From positions 1 through 43,276 of the forward strand of contig CABXVD010000005.1 of assembly GCA_902515625.1 (NCBI GenBank): a stretch of DNA of 43,276 bases. Reading direction: 5' to 3'. The first letter of the stretch is position 1; every line of letters starts with the position of its first letter. The notes beneath the pieces were generated by a model. That model searched no databases. It saw only the letters and a list, made by a program, of their open reading frames with translations, and had not been told where the DNA came from. Below are positions 1-8,770 of the stretch, in pieces. The DNA comes from an uncultured Pelagibacteraceae bacterium. GTDB lineage: Bacteria; Pseudomonadota; Alphaproteobacteria; Pelagibacterales; Pelagibacteraceae. The position numbers were made by a program, and so were the translations under genes.

Positions 1-231
1 TTTAAGTTATTTATTTCAAAAAAATTAGAAAAAAAATTGGTTAAATTACTTGATTTTTATAATAACAAAACTTTGCCAACCTTACCTGTTGGGGCAAATA
101 TTCTTATGTCAAAGTACAATATCCCTGAAGGCAAAGTTTTAGGAAACAAATTGAAGATGATAGAAGAAATTTGGGTTCAAAATGGTTTTCAAATCTCAGA
201 TAAACAAGTTCAAAAAATTGCTAAAGGTTAA
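1..231 (+). CDS. cca: CCA tRNA nucleotidyltransferase, C-terminal fragment (5' end outside window)
   Basis: The reading frame is open from base 1, so this is the last 76 codons of a gene that starts outside the window. The visible tail holds the pattern LPVGANIL, then PEGKVLG, then a helix ending in EIWVQNGF. This matches the far C-terminus of class II CCA-adding enzymes (poly(A) polymerase family), where a PxxGxDL...G...PGpxLGxxL...W...F signature is usual. The enzyme adds or repairs the 3' CCA of tRNAs in the cytoplasm. The catalytic nucleotidyltransferase domain cannot be seen, so the call rests on this tail alone. The gene converges on greA and their stop codons overlap by four bases, leaving no room for a terminator between them. 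Confidence 0.75.
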   Translation, partial: FKLFISKKLEKKLVKLLDFYNNKTLPTLPVGANILMSKYNIPEGKVLGNKLKMIEEIWVQNGFQISDKQVQKIAKG

Positions 232-704
232 ATATATTTTACGTCTTTAATCTCAAAATTTTTCACTCCTGATGGAGTAGTAATTTCAACTAAATCTTTT
301 TTATTTTTACCAATTAAACCCTTACTGATAGGAGATTGAAAAAAAATCAATTTTTGTTTTAAATCAGCCTCATCTTTACCAACAATTTTATAATTTATTT
401 TTTCTCCGGTATCTAAATCTTCAAGATAAACAGTAGAACCAAAAATTACTTTACCGTCATTATTTAATTTAGTTACATCAATTACGTTTGCTCGTGCAAT
501 TATGTCATTAATTTCTGTTATTCGTCCTTCGCTATGTGATTGTTCCTCTTTTGCAGCATGATACTCAGCATTTTCTTTTAAATCTCCGTGAGATCTAGCT
601 TCAGCAATTGCAGCTACTATTTGAGGCCTTTTTTTTTCTTTTAAATAAATTAATTCTTCTTTTAATTTGTTGAGACCATTCAGTGTAATTGGTTCTTTAT
701 CCAT
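228..704 (-). CDS. greA: Transcription elongation factor GreA
   Basis: GreA enters the secondary channel of RNA polymerase and stimulates cleavage of backtracked transcripts. At 158 residues it has the normal family length. Residues 1-75 form the antiparallel coiled coil. The tip carries GDLKENAEYHAAKEEQ, with the acidic pair D41 and E44 that coordinates the catalytic magnesium. The C-terminal half is the FKBP-like globular domain (ITTPSGVKNFEIKDVKYI at the end). It is the last gene of a tight minus-strand run trmL-hemF-greA, three bases after hemF. In many alphaproteobacteria greA lies near carAB; here it does not. Identification is secure. Confidence 0.96.
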   Translation of the reverse strand: MDKEPITLNGLNKLKEELIYLKEKKRPQIVAAIAEARSHGDLKENAEYHAAKEEQSHSEGRITEINDIIARANVIDVTKLNNDGKVIFGSTVYLEDLDTGEKINYKIVGKDEADLKQKLIFFQSPISKGLIGKNKKDLVEITTPSGVKNFEIKDVKYI

Positions 705-707
705 TTT

Positions 708-1535
708 TTATTTCCATTTTGCAATTGGAGGTAAGGACATTAGTATTCCCTCTACATTACCACCAGTTTGAAGTCCAAATTTTGTTCCTCTGTCATACAA
801 TAAGTTAAATTCTGCATAACGTCCTCTCTTAATATACTGCTTCTCTTTTTCTTTTAAAGTCCATTTTTTTGAAATTTTTTTTCTTATAATATTATTAAAT
901 AACATTTGAAATGTTACACCCACATCTCTTACAAATTTAAAATCTTTTTCAAAGTTATCTTTTTTATAATCAAAAAAAATACCACCTATTCCTCTTGCCT
1001 CACCTCTATGTGGTAAATAAAAATATTCATCGCACCATTTTTTGTATTTGGCATAATATTTTTTATCATGTTGGTCACACATAAGTTTTAGTTTTTTATG
1101 AAAATTATTTTTTTCACTCATATCTTTAATAGCTGGAGTAACATCCATGCCACCTCCAAACCAATTTTTTTTTGTACAAATGAACCTAGTATTAAAATGC
1201 ATTGCCGGAATATGAGGATTTTGCATATGCATTACGATTGATATCCCTGATGCCCAAAAACTTGGATCTTTTTCAGCACCTAGAATATTTTTCTGAAATT
1301 TTTTTGGAAATTTTCCATATACTTTTGAGTAATTTACACCCACTTTTTCAAATATTTTTCCATTGCTAAGAATTCTGTATTCTCCACCCCCCTCATCTTT
1401 TTTAGTATTCCTTTTCCAAGAAGTAGATTTAAATTTAAATTTGTTCCTCTCAAGCTTGACGATATCATCACAAATCGCATTTTGTAATAGTTTAAACCAG
1501 TTACTTGTAAGATCTTTTTTAATATCTATGTCCAT
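708..1535 (-). CDS. hemF: Oxygen-dependent coproporphyrinogen III oxidase
   Basis: This enzyme makes protoporphyrinogen IX from coproporphyrinogen III with O2, a late step of haem synthesis in the cytoplasm. The protein has 275 residues, slightly shorter than the E. coli enzyme. It shows the family blocks HIPAMHFNTRF, WFGGGMDVTP, YLPHRGEARGIGGIFFDY and, near the C-terminus, RYAEFNLLYDRGTKFGL followed by ESILMSLPP-like EGILMSLPP. The conserved histidines expected around the active site are in the first and third blocks. It abuts trmL (stop of trmL and start here are one base apart), so the two are probably translated from one message. Haem demand from the neighbouring bc1 complex fits the context, but no shared regulation is visible. 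Confidence 0.96.
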   Translation of the reverse strand: MDIDIKKDLTSNWFKLLQNAICDDIVKLERNKFKFKSTSWKRNTKKDEGGGEYRILSNGKIFEKVGVNYSKVYGKFPKKFQKNILGAEKDPSFWASGISIVMHMQNPHIPAMHFNTRFICTKKNWFGGGMDVTPAIKDMSEKNNFHKKLKLMCDQHDKKYYAKYKKWCDEYFYLPHRGEARGIGGIFFDYKKDNFEKDFKFVRDVGVTFQMLFNNIIRKKISKKWTLKEKEKQYIKRGRYAEFNLLYDRGTKFGLQTGGNVEGILMSLPPIAKWK

Positions 1536-2009
1536 TTAAATTAATTTAATTTGTCTTAAACTTTCTGCCAACACTATAGCTACGGATGAAGCAATATTTA
1601 GTGATCTTACTTTATCATTCATTGGGATCTTTAATCTATCTTTGATCAGTTTGTGAACCTTTTCAGGAACACCAGCACTTTCACGGCCAAATAAAATTGT
1701 ATCATCTGATTTAAACTTAAATTTAGTATAAGATATGGATCCCTTGGTTGTCATTAAAACAATTCTCTGATTCTGCTTTTTCTCAAAAAATTTCTCAGAG
1801 CTTTGATAAAATTTGATCTGTTCAAGATCCATGTAGTCCATGACAACTCTCTTAAACCTTTTGTCTGACATCAGAAAACCACATGGCTCAATAATTTCTA
1901 GTTTTGCACCTAAACAGGCACAAGTTCTTATTATTGCTGCAGTATTTTGTGGAATATCCGGCTCATATAATGCAATTTTTGGCCCTGAAATGGTTGAATT
2001 CTGTGTCAT
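1536..2009 (-). CDS. trmL: tRNA (cytidine(34)-2'-O)-methyltransferase TrmL (SPOUT family)
   Basis: TrmL 2'-O-methylates the wobble base of certain leucine tRNAs using SAM. At 157 residues it is exactly the usual length of this single-domain SPOUT enzyme. The three knot motifs are present: PQNTAAIIRTCACLGA near residue 20, ILFGRESAGVPEKVH near 105, and RSLNIASSVAIVLAE near 140. The last forms the SAM-binding deep trefoil knot. It is the first gene of the trmL-hemF-greA run and is divergent from petA across a 91-bp AT-rich gap, so promoters for both directions should lie in 2010-2100. No clear consensus promoter could be chosen there. Confidence 0.94.
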   Translation of the reverse strand: MTQNSTISGPKIALYEPDIPQNTAAIIRTCACLGAKLEIIEPCGFLMSDKRFKRVVMDYMDLEQIKFYQSSEKFFEKKQNQRIVLMTTKGSISYTKFKFKSDDTILFGRESAGVPEKVHKLIKDRLKIPMNDKVRSLNIASSVAIVLAESLRQIKLI

Positions 2010-2100
2010 TCTATCAGTAGTAAAATTAATATTTTATATTATATGAATTCGTATATTAAGTAATTTAAATCAAAACAGACAATATAAACAGTTACTAATC

Positions 2101-2610
2101 GTGTCAGATAAAAAACCAGAAAGAAGAGATTTCTTATTTACAGCCTCTTATGCTGTTGGAGCTGTTGGAGTTGCAGCTGTTGTTTGGCCATTAGTGGACC
2201 AAATGAATCCTGATGCGTCTGTAAAAGCGTTGGCTAGCACTGAAGTTGACGTTAGTTCTTTAAAGCCAGGTAATACAATTACCGTGCTTTGGAGAGGAAA
2301 ACCAGTTTTTATAAGAAGACGAACTCAGGAAGAAATAGCCGAGGCAAGGTCTGTTAAAATGGAAGATTTGATTCACCCAGAAAAGGATGAAGACAGAGCA
2401 AAAAATCCTGAATGGTTAGTGATGTTAGGTGTATGTACTCATCTAGGATGTGTGCCTTTAAATGATAAAGGAGACTATGATGGATGGTTTTGTCCTTGTC
2501 ATGGTTCACATTATGATACATCTGGAAGAATTAGAAAAGGTCCAGCACCATGGAACATGGAAGTTCCAAAGTATGAATTTGTTAACGCTAACACAATTAA
2601 AATTGGATAA
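2101..2610 (+). CDS. petA: Ubiquinol-cytochrome c reductase, Rieske iron-sulfur subunit
   Basis: This is the 2Fe-2S subunit of cytochrome bc1; it takes the first electron from ubiquinol and passes it to cytochrome c1. The GTG start is followed by ERRDFLF and a hydrophobic segment to about residue 35, a Tat-type uncleaved membrane anchor. The Rieske cluster boxes are CTHLGC (C112, H114; C117 for the disulfide) and CPCHGS (C131, H134; C133 for the disulfide), then GPAP. At 169 residues it is close to family size. It heads the petABC operon, six bases before petB. A possible -10 (TATAAA, 2083-2088) lies upstream without a convincing -35. Confidence 0.97.
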   Translation: MSDKKPERRDFLFTASYAVGAVGVAAVVWPLVDQMNPDASVKALASTEVDVSSLKPGNTITVLWRGKPVFIRRRTQEEIAEARSVKMEDLIHPEKDEDRAKNPEWLVMLGVCTHLGCVPLNDKGDYDGWFCPCHGSHYDTSGRIRKGPAPWNMEVPKYEFVNANTIKIG

Positions 2611-2615
2611 AATAT

Positions 2616-3878
2616 ATGAGTGATCACGAATACACACCCAAGTCAAAAGCAGGTAAATGGTTTAATGATAGGTTGCCATTACTTACTTTGGCAAATCACT
2701 TAACTGATTATCCAACTCCAAAAAATTTAAACTACTGGTGGACATTTGGTGGAATTTTAACATTTTGTTTAATTACTCAAATTGTAACTGGGTTGACTTT
2801 AGCGATGCATTATATCGCTCATGCCGATATGGCATTTGAAAGTGTTGAACACATTATGAGAGATGTTAACTATGGTTGGTTAATTAGATATATTCACGCA
2901 AATGGTGCTTCCATGTTTTTCTTAGCAGTTTATATTCATATTTTCAGATCATTGTTTTATGGATCATATAAATCTCCAAGAGAAATCATTTGGATTATTG
3001 GAATAATTATTTACTTATTGATGATGGCAGCTGCATTCATGGGCTATGTTTTACCATGGGGACAAATGAGTTTCTGGGGAGCGACGGTAATAACAAACTT
3101 ATTTAGTGCAATCCCACTTGTTGGAGAAGGTATAGTGACCTGGTTGTGGGGAGGATATTCAGTAGATAATCCAACTTTAACAAGATTTTTTACTCTGCAT
3201 TATTTAATACCTTTTTTAATTTTAGGATTAGTGGTTTTACATATTTGGGCATTACATGTTCCTGGTAACAACAATCCTGTAGGAATAGATATTAAAAAAC
3301 CATCAAAGGATACAGTTCCTTTTCATCCTTACATAGTAATTAAGGATGGATTTGCATTATTGATGTTTATGATTGTATTTGCTTTTTTTGTATTCTACGC
3401 GCCTAATATTTTAGGACATGCTGATAATTATATAGAAGCCAATCCATTAGTAACACCAGCGCACATTGTTCCTGAATGGTATCTACTACCTTTTTATGCA
3501 ATTCTAAGGTCAGTTCCTGATAAGTTGCTTGGAGTTGTAGCTATGTTATCTGCGATTTTAATTTTAGCTGTTTTACCTTGGCTAGATACTTCAAAAATAA
3601 GATCAGCAGTATTTAGACCACTCTATAAGCAATTTTATTGGATACTAGTAGCTGACGTTTTGATATTAGGTTATATGGGTGCAATGCCTGCTGAAGGGCT
3701 TTACTTATTGATTGCAAGAGTAGCGACAGCTTATTATTTCCTACATTTTTTAGTTATTTTACCAGTGCTAGGGTTAAAGGAGCGGACTATACCTTTACCA
3801 TTAAGTATTACCGAACCTGTTCTTGGAGGATCGCCTAATATGGCTATGGCTAAAAAAAAGGAAAGTAAATTAGAATAG
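2616..3878 (+). CDS. petB: Ubiquinol-cytochrome c reductase, cytochrome b subunit
   Basis: This is the membrane core of the bc1 complex, carrying hemes bL and bH and the Qo and Qi quinone sites. The 420-residue protein shows the usual eight transmembrane helices. The first helices contain [10 protein letters not shown] and [11 protein letters not shown]...AVYIHIF with heme-ligating histidines; the later pair sits in [20 protein letters not shown]. The Qo-site motif PEWY is at about residue 288 ([17 protein letters not shown]). The length suits a fused b-type subunit rather than the split b6/subunit IV form. Its TAG stop shares one base with the GTG start of petC, so translation of the two is coupled. 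Confidence 0.98.
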   Translation: MSDHEYTPKSKAGKWFNDRLPLLTLANHLTDYPTPKNLNYWWTFGGILTFCLITQIVTGLTLAMHYIAHADMAFESVEHIMRDVNYGWLIRYIHANGASMFFLAVYIHIFRSLFYGSYKSPREIIWIIGIIIYLLMMAAAFMGYVLPWGQMSFWGATVITNLFSAIPLVGEGIVTWLWGGYSVDNPTLTRFFTLHYLIPFLILGLVVLHIWALHVPGNNNPVGIDIKKPSKDTVPFHPYIVIKDGFALLMFMIVFAFFVFYAPNILGHADNYIEANPLVTPAHIVPEWYLLPFYAILRSVPDKLLGVVAMLSAILILAVLPWLDTSKIRSAVFRPLYKQFYWILVADVLILGYMGAMPAEGLYLLIARVATAYYFLHFLVILPVLGLKERTIPLPLSITEPVLGGSPNMAMAKKKESKLE

Positions 3879-4657
3879 TGAAAAAAATTTTTAAACTTTT
3901 TTCAACAATAATACTGTTAACCCTAAATAGTTATTCAGCAATCTCTGCAGAAAAAGTTGAGTACTTAAAAACTGATTGGAGTTTTAAAGGATTATTTGGA
4001 AAATTTGATAGGGCTTCACTTCAAAGAGGATATCAAGTTTATACCGAAGTTTGTGCAGCGTGCCACTCAATGAAATATTTAAGTTATAGAAATTTATCTG
4101 AAAAGGGTGGGCCAGAGTTTTCAGTGGCTCAAGCAAAAGCGATTGCTGCTTCATTTGAGGTAACAGACGGACCAAATGCTGATGGTGAAATGTTTCAACG
4201 ACCAGGAAAACTTTCTGATAAATTTGTGATGCCTTATGAAAATGTTAAGGCAGCTGAAGCAGCTAATGGTGGTGCATACCCTCCAGATATGTCGGTATTA
4301 GTAAAAGCAAGAGGAGGTGGGGTAGATTATATATATTCTTTACTGCAGGGTTATGAAGAAGCTCCAAGTGGAATGATTTTAGATGACGGTGTTCATTACA
4401 ATAAATACATGTACGGCAATAAAATTAAAATGTCGGCACCTCTTTCTGACGGAATTATTGAATATTCAGACGGAATAAACCCAAGCGTTGAGCAAATGTC
4501 AAAAGATGTAACTACTTTCTTAATGTGGGCGGCAGAACCAAGTTTAGAAGCTAGACACCAAATGGGCTTTAAGGCTATCGTTTATCTGATAATTTTAACA
4601 ATACTTGTTTATTTCAGTATGAAGAGAATTTGGTCACGTGTTAAATCGGAAGTTTAA
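3878..4657 (+). CDS. petC: Ubiquinol-cytochrome c reductase, cytochrome c1 subunit
   Basis: Cytochrome c1 passes electrons from the Rieske protein to a soluble or membrane-bound cytochrome c in the periplasm. It starts at a GTG overlapping the petB stop. A Sec signal peptide covers residues 1-24 (cleavage after SAISA). The covalent heme site is CAACH (C59, C62, H63). A single C-terminal helix (GFKAIVYLIILTILVYFSM) anchors it, with a positive cytoplasmic tail. At 259 residues it is of normal length, and no separate cytochrome-c-like N-terminal domain is fused. Its last 24 bases are also the end of ychF on the other strand. Confidence 0.97.
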   Translation: MKKIFKLFSTIILLTLNSYSAISAEKVEYLKTDWSFKGLFGKFDRASLQRGYQVYTEVCAACHSMKYLSYRNLSEKGGPEFSVAQAKAIAASFEVTDGPNADGEMFQRPGKLSDKFVMPYENVKAAEAANGGAYPPDMSVLVKARGGGVDYIYSLLQGYEEAPSGMILDDGVHYNKYMYGNKIKMSAPLSDGIIEYSDGINPSVEQMSKDVTTFLMWAAEPSLEARHQMGFKAIVYLIILTILVYFSMKRIWSRVKSEV

Positions 4658-5707
4658 CACATCCCCATCCTTTACAATATAGTCCTTGCCTTCTAACCTC
4701 ATTTTTCCGTTAGTTTTAGAATTCACCCAACCATTATTATCAACAAAATCCTCGTAGGAAATCGTTTCAGCTCTTATAAATCCTTTTTCAAAATCTGTGT
4801 GAATCTCACCAGCAGCCTTTGGAGCAGTACAATTCTTTTGAATTGTCCAAGCTCTGGTTTCTTCTGGACCAGATGTAAAATAAGTATCAAGTTCTAAAAT
4901 TTTATATCCTTTTTGGATTAGCATGCTTAATCCAGTGTCTTTTAAGCCTATCATATCCATATAATTTTTTTTTTCTTCGTTTTCTAATTCATTTATTTGA
5001 TTTTCAATATCAGCTGAAACTATTAAAGTATTTTCTGTTCCATATTTCTCAATAAAAGCATTTGTATAATTATTACCCTCTTTGACACTTTGTTCATCAA
5101 CATTACAAACAAATATCTTAGGTTTAATGGATAATAATCCACTTTGATTTAGTTGTTTTGTTTCAAATTGAGATTTGAGAACAGATATATTTATGTCATT
5201 ATTTATACAATCTAATGCAATTTCTAAAATTTTGAGTTGTTCTTCCTCTACATTTTTTTTGTTATTTTTTTCTAATCTTTTTTGTATAGATTCTAAATCT
5301 GCAAGCATCATTTCTGTTTCAATTATCTCTAAATCTCTAATAGGATCAACAGTTGAGTTAACATTTTGAATATCATCAGAGTCAAAGCATCTAATCATAT
5401 GAATTACAGCATCCACCTCTCTTATATGAGAAAGAAATTTATTTCCTAAACCCTCACCTTTTGAGGCACCTTTAACAAGGCCAGCTATATCAACAAATGA
5501 GATTGTTGTATTAATTGTTTTTTTTGAATTAGAAACTTTAGATAATTTTTCAAGTCGCTCATCTGGAACAGGAACTACTCCTATATTAGGGTCTATTGTG
5601 CAAAAGGGAAAGTTCGCAGCCTGAGCTTTGCTAGAATTTGTGAGTGCATTGAACAATGTAGATTTACCAACATTGGGCAAACCAACTATTCCACATTTAA
5701 AACTCAT
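4634..5707 (-). CDS. ychF: Redox-regulated ATPase YchF (OLA1-type Obg family)
   Basis: YchF is a P-loop NTPase of the Obg group that binds ribosomes and prefers ATP to GTP. The 357-residue protein has the G1 loop GLPNVGKST at residues 9-17, DIAGLVKGAS as G3, and NVDE where classical G-proteins have NKxD. That substitution explains the ATP preference of the family. A coiled-coil insert follows the G domain (ADLESIQKRLEKNNKK), and a TGS domain closes the protein (HTDFEKGFIRAETISYEDF). It is the last gene of the lgt-to-ychF run, overlaps pth by one base, and its 3' end runs 24 bases into petC. The pth-ychF pairing is widespread in bacteria. Confidence 0.97.
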   Translation of the reverse strand: MSFKCGIVGLPNVGKSTLFNALTNSSKAQAANFPFCTIDPNIGVVPVPDERLEKLSKVSNSKKTINTTISFVDIAGLVKGASKGEGLGNKFLSHIREVDAVIHMIRCFDSDDIQNVNSTVDPIRDLEIIETEMMLADLESIQKRLEKNNKKNVEEEQLKILEIALDCINNDINISVLKSQFETKQLNQSGLLSIKPKIFVCNVDEQSVKEGNNYTNAFIEKYGTENTLIVSADIENQINELENEEKKNYMDMIGLKDTGLSMLIQKGYKILELDTYFTSGPEETRAWTIQKNCTAPKAAGEIHTDFEKGFIRAETISYEDFVDNNGWVNSKTNGKMRLEGKDYIVKDGDVLNFRFNT

Positions 5708-6267
5708 TACTTATTATTTACTGTGCTTGAAAATAAATCTAGTTTTTTATTCACTAATATCGAAATAGAGTCTGTAATATCATTTGTGATCTTTTCTAAA
5801 CCCATCATTTCATCTTCGTCAAAATTTTGTAAAACATAATCACTTACTTCCATATTTTCTTTTGGTTTACCAATTCCCACTCTAACTCTTGAATAGTCTT
5901 TACCAATAAATTTGTCAATTGAGGCGATACCGTTATGTCCTGCACTAGATCCTCCAAACTTTGCTTTAATTTTTCCAAATTCAACATCTAAATCATCATG
6001 GAAAACAATTACATCTTCAGCATCAATTTTAAAATATTCAATGAGCTCTCGAATACATATTCCAGAATTATTCATAAAAGTTAATGGCTTGATGGCATAA
6101 ACCTTCTGTTCAGCAACGTTACCAGTGGTAAGCAGTCCTTTAAATTTTGGTTTTTGTTTTGATAAGCCAAATTTTTTATTAATAGAGTCGATTATTTTGA
6201 AACCGACATTATGTCTGTTATTTTCACTATCTGGAGTTGGGTTACCTAAACCTACAAATAAAAGCAT
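5707..6267 (-). CDS. pth: Peptidyl-tRNA hydrolase
   Basis: Pth cleaves the ester bond of peptidyl-tRNAs that fall off the ribosome, recycling the tRNA. The 186-residue protein begins VGLGNP and reaches NNRHNVGF, with the catalytic histidine at H19. FMNNSG (about residue 65-70), HDDLDVEFGKIK (catalytic Asp near 92) and GGSSAGHNGIASI are the other family blocks. Length and order match bacterial Pth. It lies between rplY and ychF on the minus strand; rplY-pth-ychF is a common bacterial gene order. The start codon lies about 40 bases after the rplY stop. Confidence 0.97.
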   Translation of the reverse strand: MLLFVGLGNPTPDSENNRHNVGFKIIDSINKKFGLSKQKPKFKGLLTTGNVAEQKVYAIKPLTFMNNSGICIRELIEYFKIDAEDVIVFHDDLDVEFGKIKAKFGGSSAGHNGIASIDKFIGKDYSRVRVGIGKPKENMEVSDYVLQNFDEDEMMGLEKITNDITDSISILVNKKLDLFSSTVNNK

Positions 6268-6308
6268 ATAATGGATTTTAGTGGGAAGTAAATTTCAATT
6301 TTGATAAC

Positions 6309-7022
6309 TTATTTTTTTTCTTCTGCAAGTTTTTTATCTTCACCTTCTTTTTTATCACCTTCAGCTGCAGGCTTATCACCATCTGCAGGGGCAGCTTCTG
6401 CTCCTGCCGCTCCTTCTTCACCTTCAGCCGCTTCTGCTTCTGCTGGTTTTTCAGGCTCTTTCATTACAGTTGGAGCTGCTAAAGTTGCGATTACAAAGTC
6501 TCTCCCTTGAATGGTAGGCGTTACTTCTTCATCTAAAGTTATTGATGAAATTTTAAAACTCTCACCGATATCAATTCCATCTAAATCTATCACAAGATTT
6601 TCAGGAATTTTCTCACTTGGACATTTTAATTCAACTTTTCTTCTTACAATATTTAATACACCACCTCTTTTAAGTCCTGGTGAGCTTTCATGGTTAATAA
6701 ATTTAACTGGAACCTCAATTTTAATTTTTACACCTTGAACTACTCTTAAGAAATCTACATGAATAGGTTCATCTGTTATAATGTCATATTTTATTTCTTT
6801 GGGAAGAACATTTTGTGTTTTGCCATCAACATTTAAAGCAATGATATTTGATAAAAAATTTTCTTTTTCAATTAATGATTTTAATAATTTTTTTGAAATT
6901 GCTACTTTTTCATTTTGAGCTTCACCACCATAAATTATAGCGGGTACATTCCCGTTGTCTCTTAGGGAGCTTAGTTCACCTTTAGTTTTAGTTTCCCTTA
7001 TATTGGCTTCTAGTTTATTCAT
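6309..7022 (-). CDS. rplY: 50S ribosomal protein L25 (general stress protein Ctc, long form)
   Basis: L25 binds 5S rRNA in the large ribosomal subunit. The protein has 237 residues and is the long Ctc type. The N-terminal 5S-binding domain (about 1-95: RETKTKGELSSLRDNGNVPAIIYGG) is followed by a beta domain (about 96-180). A tail of roughly 50 residues is almost only Ala, Glu, Gly, Pro, Asp and Lys. The tail is of low complexity and locally much richer in G and C than its surroundings, because Ala/Gly codons force this. Tails of this kind occur in many alphaproteobacterial L25 proteins. A purine-rich stretch precedes the ATG (AGGGGT-type complement of 7028-7036). Confidence 0.95.
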   Translation of the reverse strand: MNKLEANIRETKTKGELSSLRDNGNVPAIIYGGEAQNEKVAISKKLLKSLIEKENFLSNIIALNVDGKTQNVLPKEIKYDIITDEPIHVDFLRVVQGVKIKIEVPVKFINHESSPGLKRGGVLNIVRRKVELKCPSEKIPENLVIDLDGIDIGESFKISSITLDEEVTPTIQGRDFVIATLAAPTVMKEPEKPAEAEAAEGEEGAAGAEAAPADGDKPAAEGDKKEGEDKKLAEEKK

Positions 7023-7067
7023 AAAATCAGGGGTTTTTAGCTCATGATCCTTAATAACTCAAGGTAA

Positions 7068-8000
7068 TTATTTAAATAAATCAGAAACAGATGTTGAGTT
7101 AGATATTCTTTTAATTGCCTCTCCCATTAAGGCTGAAATAGAGAGAACTTCAATGTTTTTTGCACTCTTAGTTTTGTTTATATTGTCAATTGTATCTGTG
7201 ATTACCAAATTTTTAATTACTGAACTTTTAATTTTTTTTACAGCTTCTCCACTTAAAACTCCGTGAGTAATATAAACATAAACTTCTTTTGCACCTCTAT
7301 TCTTTAGAGCTTTAGCTGCATTGATTATAGTTCCACCTGAGTCAATGATATCATCTACTATTATACAAGTTTTACCTTTAACTTCTCCAATGACATTCAT
7401 TACTTGAGATTGACCAGGTTTAGGACGTCTTTTATCAACAATCGCAAGACCAACATTCAAAATTTTTCCAAGCGCTCTTGCTCTTTCGGTGCCACCAACA
7501 TCAGGTGCGACACTTACAATATTTTTACTTTTAATATTTTTTTTTACATGTCTTGCAAAAATGGGTGTAGCAAATAAATTATCGACTGGAATATCAAAAA
7601 ATCCTTGAATTTGCCCAGCATGTAAATCAACTGTCACGACTCTGTCTGCTCCAGCTTTTGTAATTAAATTTGAAACAAGTTTTGCTGATATAGAGGTCCT
7701 AGGAACCACTTTTCTATCTTGTCTAGCATAACCAAAATATGGAATAACCGCTGTTATATTTTTAGCAGACGATCTTTTTAAAGCATCTATACACAATAAA
7801 AGTTCCATTAAGTTGTCATTAGCAGGAGATGAAATAGACTGAATTATAAAAATACTATTTCCTCTAATGTTTTCATTTAATTCAACATATATTTCACCAT
7901 CTGAAAAATTTCTAATACTGGAATTAACTAGTTTAGATTTTAAAAATTTAGCAATACTTTTGCTGAGTGGCTTATTGCTAGTTCCAGATAATAATTTCAT
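7068..8000 (-). CDS. prs: Ribose-phosphate pyrophosphokinase (PRPP synthetase)
   Basis: This enzyme transfers pyrophosphate from ATP to ribose 5-phosphate. The PRPP formed feeds purine, pyrimidine, histidine, tryptophan and NAD synthesis. The 310-residue protein shows all class I blocks: [54 protein letters not shown], and the PRPP loop [26 protein letters not shown] is the flexible regulatory loop. It lies 11 bases after pgeF and upstream of rplY; a prs-rplY-pth order is common in proteobacteria. The carbamoyl-phosphate genes further along the window use the same pyrimidine pathway but are not linked in an operon. Confidence 0.97.
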   Translation of the reverse strand: MKLLSGTSNKPLSKSIAKFLKSKLVNSSIRNFSDGEIYVELNENIRGNSIFIIQSISSPANDNLMELLLCIDALKRSSAKNITAVIPYFGYARQDRKVVPRTSISAKLVSNLITKAGADRVVTVDLHAGQIQGFFDIPVDNLFATPIFARHVKKNIKSKNIVSVAPDVGGTERARALGKILNVGLAIVDKRRPKPGQSQVMNVIGEVKGKTCIIVDDIIDSGGTIINAAKALKNRGAKEVYVYITHGVLSGEAVKKIKSSVIKNLVITDTIDNINKTKSAKNIEVLSISALMGEAIKRISNSTSVSDLFK

Positions 8001-8011
8001 TTGAAAAGAGC

Positions 8012-8770
8012 CTAATTAAGCATAATTATTGAAATATTTCTACCATAATCAGCATGTTTTAAACTTAAAGCTCTTCTTGCGCTGAAGAATTTATTCCTTA
8101 AATTAAATGTATCGATTTTAATTTTTTCTATTTTTTTTATCTTATTCTTTAAAAGCATAGATTTTACGTAGTTTGATAAATCAAAATATAACTTTTTATG
8201 CTTTATTCTAAAAAAAATTTTGTTTCTTCTATCTTTTTTTAAAAATTTATTTTTGAAGTCATTTTGAACTTCATAGCTATCAATTGAAATAGAAGGGCCA
8301 ATTACGGCAGTAATATTTTGTGGCTTAGATCCTTTTTTAAGCATAAATTTGATAACTTTATCAACTATTCCTTTGTATGCTCCTTTCCAGCCTGCATGAA
8401 TTGCTGCAATTATTTTTTTTTGGTGATCATAAATCAAAATTGGCACACAGTCTGCTGTTAGAATAGCAATTGGTAAGTTTTTTTGATTAGTGATTACAGC
8501 ATCTACTTTTGGTTTTGATTTAAATTGATATTTTTCATCAATAAAAATAAATTTATTACTATGAATTTGATTAAGTAAAAAAATATCTCTAGCAGATCTT
8601 TTTATTTTTTTCCTTACTATTTCTAAATTTTTTTTAACATAACTTGGTTTATCTCTTGACCCTGGTCCACAGTTAAGACTTTTATAAATATTTTTTGAAA
8701 TGCCACCCTTGCTATTAAAAAAGCCATGATGTAATTTTTTTATCTTTGAAAGTTTTTTGGATTTAATCAC
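8012..8770 (-). CDS. pgeF: Peptidoglycan editing factor PgeF (YfiH / polyphenol oxidase family)
   Basis: Members of this family (YfiH, DUF152, once called laccase-domain proteins) have been described as an editing factor that hydrolyses wrongly added L-Ser in muropeptide precursors; purine nucleoside activity is also reported for homologues. The 252-residue protein carries the metal-site motifs [17 protein letters not shown] and [12 protein letters not shown], so the His-Cys-His set is complete. The start is GTG and overlaps the end of the methyltransferase gene by eight bases, so translation is coupled. Lysine content is very high, as in other genes here. The family is certain; the exact substrate in this organism is inferred. 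Confidence 0.9.
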   Translation of the reverse strand: MIKSKKLSKIKKLHHGFFNSKGGISKNIYKSLNCGPGSRDKPSYVKKNLEIVRKKIKRSARDIFLLNQIHSNKFIFIDEKYQFKSKPKVDAVITNQKNLPIAILTADCVPILIYDHQKKIIAAIHAGWKGAYKGIVDKVIKFMLKKGSKPQNITAVIGPSISIDSYEVQNDFKNKFLKKDRRNKIFFRIKHKKLYFDLSNYVKSMLLKNKIKKIEKIKIDTFNLRNKFFSARRALSLKHADYGRNISIIMLN

